A stretch of 64,000 nt of DNA from Chitinophaga terrae (ex Kim and Jung 2007) (GCF_900107795.1 NZ_FNRL01000022.1:48113-112112), one strand, 5' to 3'. Positions 8,062-17,468 are shown, counted from the first letter of the stretch. Notes: a model not told the origin generated them from the sequence alone. A program made the numbers and translations.

Positions 8062-9294
8062 TTATTTTCTTTTTTCAGGTTTGAACAACACTTTGCCGTC
8101 ACGCTCAATCAGCCAGGCTGTTACCGGGTTCAGATGATAGCCCCCCATATCGCTGCCTCTCGCATCGATCAACTGTTTCATAAAAGGCTGCCTGTAACCT
8201 GTATCATCCACAGCGCGACTCATTATTTCGGCGGGGTTCCCGTCCCAGCGCCACAGATACCTGAAAAAGGTATGGGCCTTGTCCAGCACCGGTTCTTGTA
8301 AAACAGCGTTGTTCCAATGTTTGCCCCCATCTGTGGAAATTTCAACTCTGTCTATCTTGCCTCTTCCGCTCCAGGCAATGCCTCTTATTTCAATCCAACC
8401 TTTTTCCACCTCCTGGGGGTAACTGGGATAGGTGATAATCGACCTGGCGTCCATATCAAAACTAAATTGCCTGATCTTATGATCCTTAATCGTTTCCGTG
8501 TACTTGGAGGTTTCTTCCCTGGTCATAAATGGCTGGTCTGATACTTCTATTCTCCTGATCCATTTTATATTCATATTGCCTTCCCAACCCGGCAGGAACA
8601 AGCGCGCAGGATATCCCTGTTCCGGCCTTATGGCCTCTCCGTTCTGTGCATAGGCGATCATGGCATCCTTCCAGCCTTTTTCCATAGGAATGCTTCTTGT
8701 CATCACCGCTGCATCGCTGCCTTCAGCCAGGAACCAGGTAGCTTTGGGACTGGCCCCTACTTCCCTGAAAAGGGTAGATAACATCACTCCTGTCCATTCA
8801 CTCTGACTGGTAAGTCCGCAGATCTCCTGGGGCGTCATTGTCTCTTTGCCTGTTCTGAAATTGCCGGAGCATTCTATAAAGGCGATACGGGAAAGAGCGG
8901 GAAATCTTTTAAGATCTTTCAGGGTGAAAACTGTTGGTCGTTCTACCATCCCGTGGATCAGCAGTTCATATTTCTGTGGATCTATTAGCGGAACGCCTGC
9001 GTGGCTCCTCTCAAAATGCAGATCCGATGGCGTGATGATCCCGTAAAGGTCCTGCAGCGGGGTTCTGCCGGAGATCTCCGAAGCTTTTTTAATTGGTTGT
9101 TCGAACGGTGACCGGGTACCCAGCTTTCCCGGCACGGCGCCCTGCACTTTTGTAGGATCAGGAATTACGCCTGTCTTTACCGGGTCCGGCACTTTCACTC
9201 CGCCCATCAAAGCGGTAGTGGCAGATAATGCCGCCGCTTTCAGCATTGCCCGGCGGGGGATCTTCTTATCGTTCTTTTCTTCCATGCTGTTCAT
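8062..9294 (-). CDS. SoxC-like molybdenum sulfite dehydrogenase, Tat-exported
   Basis: The 410-residue protein begins with a Tat-type signal (PRRAMLKAAALSATTALMGG). The sulfite oxidase fold follows: the molybdopterin region with SDLHFERSHAG near 90-100 and the molybdenum-ligand Cys142 in FIECSGN, then GYPARLFLPGWEGN, and the C-terminal dimerisation domain from about 290 (EIRGIAWSGRGKIDRVEISTD in key parts). It should oxidise sulfite, or a sulfur-bound intermediate, to sulfate in the periplasm and pass electrons to a cytochrome c. Its ATG overlaps the stop of the cytochrome gene (ATGA), so the two are probably made together as a SoxCD or SorAB-like pair. It is the last gene of the operon starting at 17358. 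Confidence 0.88.
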   Translation of the reverse strand: MNSMEEKNDKKIPRRAMLKAAALSATTALMGGVKVPDPVKTGVIPDPTKVQGAVPGKLGTRSPFEQPIKKASEISGRTPLQDLYGIITPSDLHFERSHAGVPLIDPQKYELLIHGMVERPTVFTLKDLKRFPALSRIAFIECSGNFRTGKETMTPQEICGLTSQSEWTGVMLSTLFREVGASPKATWFLAEGSDAAVMTRSIPMEKGWKDAMIAYAQNGEAIRPEQGYPARLFLPGWEGNMNIKWIRRIEVSDQPFMTREETSKYTETIKDHKIRQFSFDMDARSIITYPSYPQEVEKGWIEIRGIAWSGRGKIDRVEISTDGGKHWNNAVLQEPVLDKAHTFFRYLWRWDGNPAEIMSRAVDDTGYRQPFMKQLIDARGSDMGGYHLNPVTAWLIERDGKVLFKPEKRK

Positions 9295-9827
9295 TTTACT
9301 TCGTTGCCTCCTTTCCTGTCGTCGTTTACATAATACTGCTTTGCCGGCATTACAATGCGGGGCAGCGACCGGGCATCGATCACCGTTGTACTGTCGATGA
9401 TCTTATTGCTGCAAAGCAGGAAAGCGGTAAGATGGTAAACTTCTTCATTGGTCAGGGAGCCTGGCGCATTAAAGGGCATAGCCCGGCGTATATAGTCGAA
9501 GATGGTGGTTGCATAAGGCCAGTAGTTGCCAATGGTTTTTGCCTTCACAGTATCGCCAAAAGCGGCCACCAGCCGGTTAGGCGTAGGCTCCGCTCCCGTA
9601 GGCCCGTGACATGATGCACATTTAGCCTGGAAGATCGACCTGCCGGCAGCGAAATTTCCGCTGCCGGCAGGTAATCCCGCTCCGTCGGGCCTGATGGAGA
9701 TGTTCTGCGAATCAATTTCAGCCTGCGAGGCTGGCCTGCCAAATCCAAACCTGGCGGGAGTATCAGGGGTGTGACAAGCATACAGCAACAATCCCCAAAC
9801 GAGGGCCCGGGACGATATTCCTTTCAT
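9291..9827 (-). CDS. Periplasmic c-type cytochrome, partner of the SoxC-like enzyme
   Basis: The 178-residue protein has an N-terminal hydrophobic segment ending in LLYACHT, possibly a lipobox, and one haem-binding motif CASCH (Cys70, Cys73, His74). A Met in RRAMPFNAPG is the likely sixth haem ligand. This is a single-haem class I cytochrome like SoxD or SorB. It most likely takes electrons from the molybdenum enzyme encoded immediately downstream with a 4-nt overlap. It follows the DoxX-like gene by 8 nt. Confidence 0.88.
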   Translation of the reverse strand: MKGISSRALVWGLLLYACHTPDTPARFGFGRPASQAEIDSQNISIRPDGAGLPAGSGNFAAGRSIFQAKCASCHGPTGAEPTPNRLVAAFGDTVKAKTIGNYWPYATTIFDYIRRAMPFNAPGSLTNEEVYHLTAFLLCSNKIIDSTTVIDARSLPRIVMPAKQYYVNDDRKGGNEVK

Positions 9828-9835
9828 AGCTGTTC

Positions 9836-11485
9836 TTAGTATTTTCCTGCCTGCAGCTGGCTTGGCGACAGGGCGTAAGGTTTTTCTACCCTGTCCAGCA
9901 CCACGTATAAGCTGTTCTTATTTTCATCTTCACCGGTGAGTATTACATGCGAGCCATCAGTGGTTTCATATTTCACTATGAAACGTTTCCTTATCTCGCC
10001 TACCGGCGCTTTTGCATATTCCCTGGTTCTCCTGGCCGAATAGGCTAAAGGATCTATCTTATAAACCTCATCGCCTATATTCTTCCTGGCAGCTGCAGGA
10101 ATCCAATCCTGCTTTTGTATAGCCGTTTCGCGGGCCGCCGCTTTTTCGGCCGCCTCGTCTGCAGAGGCGCCGCCATCACCGCCTACACCGGCCGTCCGGT
10201 TCCTCCTGTCGGGCACCGGTTTAAATTTATCTTCCAGGTATAAAACCTTATTCACTTCATCAGCATAATAATGGAAAGCCCGCTGGCCGCCTGCCAGGCC
10301 GGTAAGTTCAAACGTCCTGTTCACGTCCCGCTGCGGGTCGCCGCCCCCATTGGAAAGATCCAGCGGATGAGGTTTGTTAACCCTGAATGTAAGTGTAGAC
10401 CAATTCTCAAACGTCACCTCCTGCCACCGCACAGAATCTAACGGCGAGTAAGGGATAGTAACCCCGTTCAACCGGAAGGTAGTAACTGCATAGTTGCCTC
10501 TGAGTGTCTTGACTCCCGCTACTGACGGTTGTTTATACGGATCATACAGGAAGTTGATCAATTGAAGATAGAACAAGACTCCCAGGAACAGGAAGAGGGT
10601 CAGCGATTTAAGCCCTACTCTTGCATACTTCAGCCAACTGCCGGATAGATCAGGATAGTAGTTAACAGGCGTTACATCCTGTTCACCCACCAATAATTTC
10701 CAAACCTTGGGGATATCGTTCACCAGCAGCAAAGCGGCCAGCAACACAAAATAACTGCTGTAAACGTGTACGCCACCGTCATAGGCGAAGTTCACATAAA
10801 CAATATCTCCCAGTGCGCCCAGCAACAGGATCGCCCCGAGGGTCGTTGTTTTACGGAAGAATAACAAGGTGCCTGCCGCTACTTCCACCACTCCTGCAAA
10901 TACCTGGTACCAGGGCACTATTCCGATAGATAACCAGTATATCTTTTGCGCGGTCAGATCGCCAAAGTTGGTATTCAGGATGCCAAGCGAAGGATAAGGC
11001 ATCTGGACAGGCAGCAACTTGGTGAATCCGAAACCGATGATACCGATCCCCGCACGGTAACGCACCACTACCCGCAGCCAATACCAGGCATTGTAGTATT
11101 CGGTCCTGGGCTTGCGGCGTAAATAAACTATCGCTGTCCAGACCAGGCCGCCCGCTGTCGCCACCAGCAAAGTGGTGATCCAGTTGGCATACCCCAGCAG
11201 GGTACTGCCAAATATAGAGTTGCCAAGGAAGTTGATACCCGAGCCGAAGCGGGCGATATCATATAAGTCGCGGTAATTCAGCTTCAGCCAGTTAAGTTCT
11301 ATCAATTGCTGATACCATGCCCCGGTATTGGGAATGGATATCGCGATAAAGAAGATAAAGGCTATACGAAACAGGATCAACTGGTAGGGCTTCCATGCGG
11401 GAAGCGGGTTAAGCCCGGATGGTTGACCGGAAACATGATTGACGGATGTTTCCCTTAACAGTGGTTCATCAATAACATGTGCCAT
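9836..11485 (-). CDS. DoxX-like membrane protein with periplasmic C-terminal domain (copy 2)
   Basis: The 549-residue protein has about eight hydrophobic segments in residues 30-330 (LILFRIAFIFFIAISIP, ILLLGALGDIVYVNF, LTLFLFLGVLFYL among them), with the helix-pair style of the DoxX/DoxD family. It then has a soluble domain of about 200 residues with PLDSVRWQEVTFENWSTLT. An Ala/Glu-rich insert around 430-445 sets it apart from its neighbour. DoxD and DoxA of Acidianus form thiosulfate:quinone oxidoreductase, so a quinone-linked sulfur role is possible. That is inference; DoxX-type proteins are diverse. It is paralogous to the gene at 11497, 11 nt away. Confidence 0.7.
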   Translation of the reverse strand: MAHVIDEPLLRETSVNHVSGQPSGLNPLPAWKPYQLILFRIAFIFFIAISIPNTGAWYQQLIELNWLKLNYRDLYDIARFGSGINFLGNSIFGSTLLGYANWITTLLVATAGGLVWTAIVYLRRKPRTEYYNAWYWLRVVVRYRAGIGIIGFGFTKLLPVQMPYPSLGILNTNFGDLTAQKIYWLSIGIVPWYQVFAGVVEVAAGTLLFFRKTTTLGAILLLGALGDIVYVNFAYDGGVHVYSSYFVLLAALLLVNDIPKVWKLLVGEQDVTPVNYYPDLSGSWLKYARVGLKSLTLFLFLGVLFYLQLINFLYDPYKQPSVAGVKTLRGNYAVTTFRLNGVTIPYSPLDSVRWQEVTFENWSTLTFRVNKPHPLDLSNGGGDPQRDVNRTFELTGLAGGQRAFHYYADEVNKVLYLEDKFKPVPDRRNRTAGVGGDGGASADEAAEKAAARETAIQKQDWIPAAARKNIGDEVYKIDPLAYSARRTREYAKAPVGEIRKRFIVKYETTDGSHVILTGEDENKNSLYVVLDRVEKPYALSPSQLQAGKY

Positions 11486-11496
11486 CTTAAATATTT

Positions 11497-12819
11497 TTAG
11501 AGTTTGATTTTGCGGTTCCTGCTCTTGCCACGCGCTTCTTCCAGCAAATAAACCTTTGCCGTTTTTGTTAATACGATGTTGAGGCTGTCGTTAGCCACCA
11601 CGCCGGATAAAAGGATCGTCGCCGTATCCGGGCGTGTAAACGTAACAGTGAAACTGTCGGCCTGTGCGCCAGGATACCTGTTTACCAGGTGCAAAAGGTT
11701 GTTTGCGCTATCGATCGTATAACTGTAGTAGTGACGGTAGTTGGTGCCTTCGATCTCATACAGCCTGTTACGAGGATCGCTGTTTACAATATGTTCTTTG
11801 TTGCCATACAAGGGAGCGGGTTGATTGGTCAGGATACTGATCGTGTTCCATTCTTCAAACACTACATTTCTCCAACGTACCGAATCGGTAAGCGAATACG
11901 CAAGCGTATCGCCATTCCTCACGAAGTTGGAGACATTGTATAACCCTTTTGCGCCCTGCAACCCCTTTGCAGTTGGGTATTGGTAAGGATCATACTTCGC
12001 CCCGGCGCCTGTTTTAATACCATAGGCCAATACAAACACCAGCACAAAAGCGCCTTTCAGCGCCAGCCTCAGGTACCTGTTATGATAAACTGGTTTGAAA
12101 GTGGCTGCTTTAGCTGGCTTTTGAAGGATGATGAGAGTAATGATCCGCTGAAGATCAGCGCTTAGAATTACAAAACCGTAACTGATCAATAAGAGGCTGT
12201 AAACCACTTCGCCGCCTTCGTAGGCAACGTTCGACACGAAAATATTTCCCATATAGATGAGGAATATAAAGGCGGCTATGCTGGCTGTTTTCCTGTACAG
12301 TAGCAAGCCGGCCAGTATGATCTCCACTAATCCCAGGAAGAGTTCATACGAGGGAACAATACCCAGGCTGAGAGAAAATAGTTTCCACCTGTCGAAATAC
12401 CCGTAGGGCGTATTCAGGCTGCTGATCGTAGGGTATGGCGACTGTAACCCGTACAGCTTGAGGAAGCCATAGGTCAGTAATGCCAGGGCCAGGCGGTATC
12501 TTAATACCACCTTCAGCCAGTAATAAAGTTTGTCGTACCCCGCATCAGAGTACCGGTCCCTGGATTTCCAGATCGCGGCGCCTGCCAGGGCAATGATCAG
12601 CAGAATTCCCCAATCAAGGAAGGTGGCGGGGCCGCTTCCAAACCTGGTTGTATAGTTGGCCAGGTTGAAAAGATCCTGGTAGGTAGGATGCAGCAACGCC
12701 CCGGAAAACAGGGTCTGATAAAATTTCCAGTCCAGCGGTAGCGCCTGGAGGAGGAAATAGATAAATACTATTCTGAATACTACTTTTTGAGCAGATGTCC
12801 AGCTGTTTTGATCACTCAT
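11497..12819 (-). CDS. DoxX-like membrane protein with periplasmic C-terminal domain (copy 1)
   Basis: The 440-residue protein shares the plan of the next gene: several membrane helices in about 1-260 (KVVFRIVFIYFLLQALP, LLIIALAGAAIW, LLISYGFVILSADL), then a soluble domain with LTDSVRWRNVVFEEWNTIS. Matching motifs in both copies (DSVRW, the VVLRYR segment, SLGIVPxY, LGLVEI/VAGVVEV) show a tandem duplication followed by divergence. Function is unknown to me beyond membrane localisation and the sulfur-oxidation context. It is 27 nt downstream of the SusD gene and co-transcribed by spacing. Confidence 0.7.
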   Translation of the reverse strand: MSDQNSWTSAQKVVFRIVFIYFLLQALPLDWKFYQTLFSGALLHPTYQDLFNLANYTTRFGSGPATFLDWGILLIIALAGAAIWKSRDRYSDAGYDKLYYWLKVVLRYRLALALLTYGFLKLYGLQSPYPTISSLNTPYGYFDRWKLFSLSLGIVPSYELFLGLVEIILAGLLLYRKTASIAAFIFLIYMGNIFVSNVAYEGGEVVYSLLLISYGFVILSADLQRIITLIILQKPAKAATFKPVYHNRYLRLALKGAFVLVFVLAYGIKTGAGAKYDPYQYPTAKGLQGAKGLYNVSNFVRNGDTLAYSLTDSVRWRNVVFEEWNTISILTNQPAPLYGNKEHIVNSDPRNRLYEIEGTNYRHYYSYTIDSANNLLHLVNRYPGAQADSFTVTFTRPDTATILLSGVVANDSLNIVLTKTAKVYLLEEARGKSRNRKIKL

Positions 12820-12846
12820 AGTAGAAGAATTAAAAGCATTAAAATA

Positions 12847-14205
12847 TTATTCGTATCCCGGGTTCTGTTTCAGGTTGCCATTGGCAAGGGCTATTTCGTT
12901 TGCCGGAATCGGGAAAAGGTACAAGCGTGTATCCGTCAGGTTTAGTACCGCTCCTGCCCTTTTGGTCCTTACCAGGTCGAACCAGCGATGCGGTTCAAAA
13001 GCGAATTCCACCCTGCGTTCGTTCTCTATGGCCAGCAACACGGCTTCTTTGCTGTCGGCTGTTGTTGGCTGCAGGCCGGCCCGGTCGCGAATGGCGTCCA
13101 GGTCTTTTTTGGCGTCTTCAGTCTTTCCCTGTTGCGCCAGTGCTTCTGCGCGGATCAGGTAAACCTCGGCAATGCGGATCACATAAGTTGGATCTACAGC
13201 CGGGCTGCTGCGGTAGTAAAGATTGCCATACCATAAGCCTGCGGAAGTTTTAGCCACCAGGGCATTCCTGTTGCCGCCTATCAGCGGGTCGTTCACCAGG
13301 GCAACGAACGCATCTGAAGGCGCCCATTGACGGGTGCCGCTGTTGACAGGCGGTTGCCAGGAGTTGCGATGGGAGTTCGGATAGGTAGCGCTATACGAAA
13401 GTTCAAATACCGATTCTTTCGTTGCTACCGCGCTGGCAGGGCTAAAAAAGGCGCTGTACGGGCGTTGCAAGACGTAGTTACTTTTATCTGCCAGTACTTT
13501 ACCGGCGTAGGCAACCGCCTGCGCCCAGTCGCCCTGGTACAGGTAGTAGCGGGCTTTCAGCGCCCATACCGTTTCCTGGTTAGCTCTTACAGGATTTGCA
13601 GAGGCAGGAGGTATAAGCAATGAATCCGCAGCATTCAGGTCATTTAACACCTGTGCATATACTTCGGCCTGGGAGCTGTTTTTCAGGTCGCTTTTATCTG
13701 ATGCGCTCTGGGTAGGCGTTAACGTTATCTGTACATTTCCCCAGACCCTTGCCAGGTCGAAATAACACAAAGCCCTGATAAAATAGGCTTCCCCTACTAT
13801 CTGCCTGCGTTCTGCCGTTGTGAAAGTAGCATCCTGCACGCCGGGCACTTTGGCAATAATATGGTTGGCTGCATTCACTGTGGCATAAATAGCGCTCCAT
13901 ACGCTTTGCAGGTTGCCGTTATCTGCATTGATCTTGTGGGTAATGAACTGCTGGATCACAGACTGTGAGCCTGTCCATTGTACATTGTCTCCCGGCAGGT
14001 AGCCAAAGGTCTGGAACAATGTTCCATAATAATTATCGGCTGCCAGCTTCCTGTAAACTCCTCTCAGGGCAGTATTGGCAGAAGTTTTATCTATAATTGT
14101 CTGCTCATCGGAAACAGCATCCCTGGGCTGTACATCCAGGAATTTGCTGCACGACAGGCCAAAGCTGATCAACCAGGCAACCAGTAAATATTTCAAGTAT
14201 TTCAT
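12847..14205 (-). CDS. SusD/RagB-family outer-membrane lipoprotein
   Basis: The 452-residue protein has a lipoprotein signal (FGLSCSKFLDVQP, lipid-bearing Cys19). The body shows SusD features: the TPR-like helices with GEAYFIRALCYFDLARVWG near 145, AVYLIRAEALAQQGK-type helices near 350, and a C-terminal RRVEFAFEPHRWFDLVRT. SusD proteins act as surface lids on SusC pores and bind the substrate. It follows the SusC gene by 18 nt. The genes downstream suggest a ligand connected with sulfur metabolism rather than a glycan, since no glycosidase is present. Confidence 0.95.
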   Translation of the reverse strand: MKYLKYLLVAWLISFGLSCSKFLDVQPRDAVSDEQTIIDKTSANTALRGVYRKLAADNYYGTLFQTFGYLPGDNVQWTGSQSVIQQFITHKINADNGNLQSVWSAIYATVNAANHIIAKVPGVQDATFTTAERRQIVGEAYFIRALCYFDLARVWGNVQITLTPTQSASDKSDLKNSSQAEVYAQVLNDLNAADSLLIPPASANPVRANQETVWALKARYYLYQGDWAQAVAYAGKVLADKSNYVLQRPYSAFFSPASAVATKESVFELSYSATYPNSHRNSWQPPVNSGTRQWAPSDAFVALVNDPLIGGNRNALVAKTSAGLWYGNLYYRSSPAVDPTYVIRIAEVYLIRAEALAQQGKTEDAKKDLDAIRDRAGLQPTTADSKEAVLLAIENERRVEFAFEPHRWFDLVRTKRAGAVLNLTDTRLYLFPIPANEIALANGNLKQNPGYE

Positions 14206-14223
14206 AATTAATTCGTTTTGCGG

Positions 14224-17200
14224 TTAGAGGGTTACATTTACTCCAAACTGAACGCTGCGGGGCTGCGGCGGTGTTCCAAGATCCAGTCCCTGTACGGTTT
14301 GCAGCCCGGTAACATTCGACTCCGGATCCAAACCTGTATACTTCGTCAGCAACCACAGGTTACTACCGATGAAGTATACACGAAGCTGCTGGATCTTCCA
14401 TCTTTCAGTAATGGATTTAGGAATAGTATATCCCAGGGTGAGCGATTTTAAACGCAGGAACGAACCATCTTCCAGGAACCTGCTGTTCTGGTCTATGGTG
14501 TAATTCAGGCCATAAGCTGTAAGCCGTGGAACATCTGTCTGATCGCCCGGCTTCTGCCACCTGTTGAGCTGATCGGCAAACAGTACCCGGTTGGCGTCTC
14601 TTGTTCCTCCTCCTTCTCCAAAAAATTTATTCAGGTTATACACTTCATTGCCATACTGGAACGAGAAAAACACGCTCAGATCGAACCCGTTCCAGGTAAC
14701 GGTATTACTTAAACCGCCGTAGAAATCAGGCATGGCATTGCCCATTACCTGGCGGGCAGATACAGGCAATTTGCCGTCTTTTGCTCCCTCGAATATTACA
14801 TCTCCCGTATTAGGGTCTACGCCCAGTTGCTTGTACAGCCAGAAAGAATACATGGGCGATCCTTCCTGCATAATGATCCAATCACGGTTGTATTGATAGA
14901 TGGGAGAAGGCAGTTTTTCAATTTTGTTCTTGTTGCCTGCGATATTGAAACTGGTTGTCCAGGTAAGATTGCGGGTAGATATATTAGTGGTGTTGATACC
15001 GATCTCGTATCCCTTGTTGCTGATCTCGCCGGCGTTGCTATAGTAAGAGCTGAAGCCTGTAACGCCCGCTTTCGGCAGCTGCAGCAGGAGGTTGCTGGTA
15101 TATTTGCTATAGATATCGGCAGTCAGGTTCACCCGTCCTTTAAAGAGGCCGAGGTCTACGCCGAAGTTGGTCTGGCTGGTCCTCTCCCATTGCAGGTTCT
15201 GGTTAGGAAGCTGTAGCGGCGTGGTACCCGGCTGATCGCCGCTGCTGTTGTCAGGATATCCTGAACCACCCGACCACAGACCTTTTGCTGCAAAGTTGCT
15301 GATGCCGGATTGGTTGCCTGTAACGCCATAGCTTAAACGAAGTTTCAGGTCGCTTATCCCTTTCACCTCTTTCAGGAAATTCTCTTCCTTCAATCGCCAG
15401 GAACCGCTGACAGACGGGAAATAGCCCCATTTAACATTATCCCCGAATTTGGAGGACCCGTCGGCTCTCAGGCTGGCTTCGAAGTAGTATTTGCCTGCAT
15501 AGTTATAATCGATCCTGGAGAAGAAAGAAGCCAGGTTGTTCCTTGTCCAGGTTTGAGATGAAGTACGTGTAGCCGCAGACGATATCAACTTGTAGGCGTT
15601 GTTTGGGAAACCTGATCCCTGCGCTGCTGTAAGCGTTTCGGTATTGCTTTGCAAGGTATTCCCGATCAACACGCCGAGGAAATGTTTTGTGGCCAGTTGT
15701 TTCCGCCAGGTGAGCGTTTGTTCGTTGATCCAACTGGTGCTTTGAGTGATGGCAGAAGTGGCCAGGCCGTTGGTACTTCCACCTCCAAGTTGGGTAAGGT
15801 TGTTCCAGTATTCGGATTCGTTATAGTTGTTGTAATCGATGCTGATCTGGCTATGAAATTTAAGGTCCGGCAATACCTCCGCGTCCAGGAATAAATTGCC
15901 GATGTAGCGCAGGCTGGTAGTGTGTACATCGTAGTTGTCTATCAGCACCTGCACGTTATCGAAACCTGCCCACCTGGCCGGAGTGCCGTCGGCATTTGTT
16001 TCAGGCAGGTAAGTTGGCGTGTGGAGGGCCGCCTGGAGCAAACCTCCCTGGGGGCCGTCGCCCGCCCTTCCCTGCGCTCTGAAGCTGCGGGAAAAACTGT
16101 TGCTGGAACCGATGGTGATACGGTCGTTGATGCGCTGATCCAGGTTCAGTTTGAAGCTGGCCCTTTCGAAGCCGATAGGCTTCAGGATAGCCTGTTGTTT
16201 GGAGTAACCGCCACCGAAATAATAGCGGGTATCTTTATTTCCGCCGGCCAGCGAGAGGTTATAATTCTGCAAGGGCGCTGTTCTGAAGATCTCGTTTAAC
16301 CTGTCGTAGGTTTTCTGTTCGGAAGGCAGTCCCCTTGGCGCGGGCTGGGCGTTGGGCTGGTCTGCGAGCGCCCTGAAAGGCAGTACGCTGTATTTCTTGA
16401 TGCCTGCCTGATCGCCCTGTTTCTGTGCGTCGGCTAGCGAATTCGCATAAAATTCGTTGATCAGCTCCGCATGCTGAGGACCGGTTGTAAGGTCCCAGAG
16501 TTTGGGCGCCCAGGCGGCGCCTGCGGAAACATCCAGGTTCAGTTTAGCTTTCGCATTGTATTTACCCCTGCGGGTAGTAACGATCACTACGCCATTAGCG
16601 CCCCTGGACCCGTAAATGGCGGTAGCGCTGGCATCTTTCAGGACTTCAATATTCTCGATATCAGCCGGGTTCAGATCGGCCAGCGGAGAAGTGGAACGTC
16701 CGCCGGTATTCACTGTTTGCAGGCTGCTGTTATTGATAAATACGCCGTCGATAATATACAGGGGATCATTATCGGCGTTGATAGAACTGGTTCCTCTTAC
16801 CCTTACGAATACGCCGTCGCCAGGTACGCCGGTATTGGAATTGATCTGTACGCCGGCTGCGCGGCCCTGCAGTTGGGCGTCGAAGCTGGCAACGGGGGCT
16901 GTCACCACTTCGCTTCCTTTAATGGAGGCAATGGCGCTGGTAAGGTCCCGGCGTTTCTGGGTGCCGTAACCAACCACTACCACATCGTTCAGTTGGGTGT
17001 TCAGTTCTTCCAGCACGATATTCCCCGTATGCGCTTTATCGGCGTAGAACTCTTTCAATTTATAGCCTAAGGCCGAGATCTGGTAGATGACCGGAACTTT
17101 TTGGCCGGTTAGAAAGGCAAATTCGCCGTTTGCCCCTGTCTGTACTTCGTGTGTTGTTCCTTTAATGTGTACAAGTGCGCCGCTGATAGGTTGTTGAGTT

Positions 17201-17358
17201 TTCGCATCAATCAATCTTCCTGATAAGGAGATATTGTTTTGAACAACGGCTTTGCGTGAAGGTGCAATAGTATCGGCCTGGGAGGGCGATTGCAGATTTT
17301 GAGCCCATGCAGATGCCGATAGCAGCAGCCCATAGCTGCATGCAATAGCAATTTTCAT
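14224..17358 (-). CDS. SusC/RagA-family TonB-linked outer-membrane transporter
   Basis: The 1044-residue protein has a signal peptide (cut near AWA/QN), a carboxypeptidase-regulatory-like domain (about 45-120), the plug with DVVVVGYGTQKRRDLTSAI, then IYGSRGANGVVIVTT, and a 22-strand barrel ending in the aromatic-poor VQFGVNVTL. With SusD it forms an energised uptake pair. Unlike most SusCD pairs it heads an operon of two membrane proteins, a cytochrome c and a sulfite dehydrogenase. The start at 17358 has no visible Shine-Dalgarno sequence, normal for the phylum. The leader before it is structured. Confidence 0.96.
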   Translation of the reverse strand: MKIAIACSYGLLLSASAWAQNLQSPSQADTIAPSRKAVVQNNISLSGRLIDAKTQQPISGALVHIKGTTHEVQTGANGEFAFLTGQKVPVIYQISALGYKLKEFYADKAHTGNIVLEELNTQLNDVVVVGYGTQKRRDLTSAIASIKGSEVVTAPVASFDAQLQGRAAGVQINSNTGVPGDGVFVRVRGTSSINADNDPLYIIDGVFINNSSLQTVNTGGRSTSPLADLNPADIENIEVLKDASATAIYGSRGANGVVIVTTRRGKYNAKAKLNLDVSAGAAWAPKLWDLTTGPQHAELINEFYANSLADAQKQGDQAGIKKYSVLPFRALADQPNAQPAPRGLPSEQKTYDRLNEIFRTAPLQNYNLSLAGGNKDTRYYFGGGYSKQQAILKPIGFERASFKLNLDQRINDRITIGSSNSFSRSFRAQGRAGDGPQGGLLQAALHTPTYLPETNADGTPARWAGFDNVQVLIDNYDVHTTSLRYIGNLFLDAEVLPDLKFHSQISIDYNNYNESEYWNNLTQLGGGSTNGLATSAITQSTSWINEQTLTWRKQLATKHFLGVLIGNTLQSNTETLTAAQGSGFPNNAYKLISSAATRTSSQTWTRNNLASFFSRIDYNYAGKYYFEASLRADGSSKFGDNVKWGYFPSVSGSWRLKEENFLKEVKGISDLKLRLSYGVTGNQSGISNFAAKGLWSGGSGYPDNSSGDQPGTTPLQLPNQNLQWERTSQTNFGVDLGLFKGRVNLTADIYSKYTSNLLLQLPKAGVTGFSSYYSNAGEISNKGYEIGINTTNISTRNLTWTTSFNIAGNKNKIEKLPSPIYQYNRDWIIMQEGSPMYSFWLYKQLGVDPNTGDVIFEGAKDGKLPVSARQVMGNAMPDFYGGLSNTVTWNGFDLSVFFSFQYGNEVYNLNKFFGEGGGTRDANRVLFADQLNRWQKPGDQTDVPRLTAYGLNYTIDQNSRFLEDGSFLRLKSLTLGYTIPKSITERWKIQQLRVYFIGSNLWLLTKYTGLDPESNVTGLQTVQGLDLGTPPQPRSVQFGVNVTL

Positions 17359-17395
17359 TATCTTTACTTTGGTATGAAAAAAATGAGGCCGGTGT

Positions 17396-17468
17396 CCTGC
17401 ATAGGCAGGTCACTGATAATTGTCCAAACAGCCTTGTTTACCTGCCGGAACTGCGCCAACAGTTCCGG
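17396..17468 (-). promoter_or_regulatory. Structured leader of the SusC operon with mutually exclusive hairpins and Cys-codon uORF
   Basis: On the transcribed (minus) strand three helices can form. A is CCGGAACTG with CAGTTCCGG (17445-17468), 9 bp with a 6-nt loop. B is GGCAGGT (17440-17446) with ACCTGCC (17404-17410). C is CCTGC with GCAGG (17396-17409). B shares bases with both A and C, so the leader can switch. A reading frame starting with GTG at 17413 (VTCLCRTPASFF) puts Cys codons at positions 3 and 5 inside helices B and C, and overlaps the SusC start in another frame. Attenuation by cysteine or a metabolite is inferred, not shown. Confidence 0.4.
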
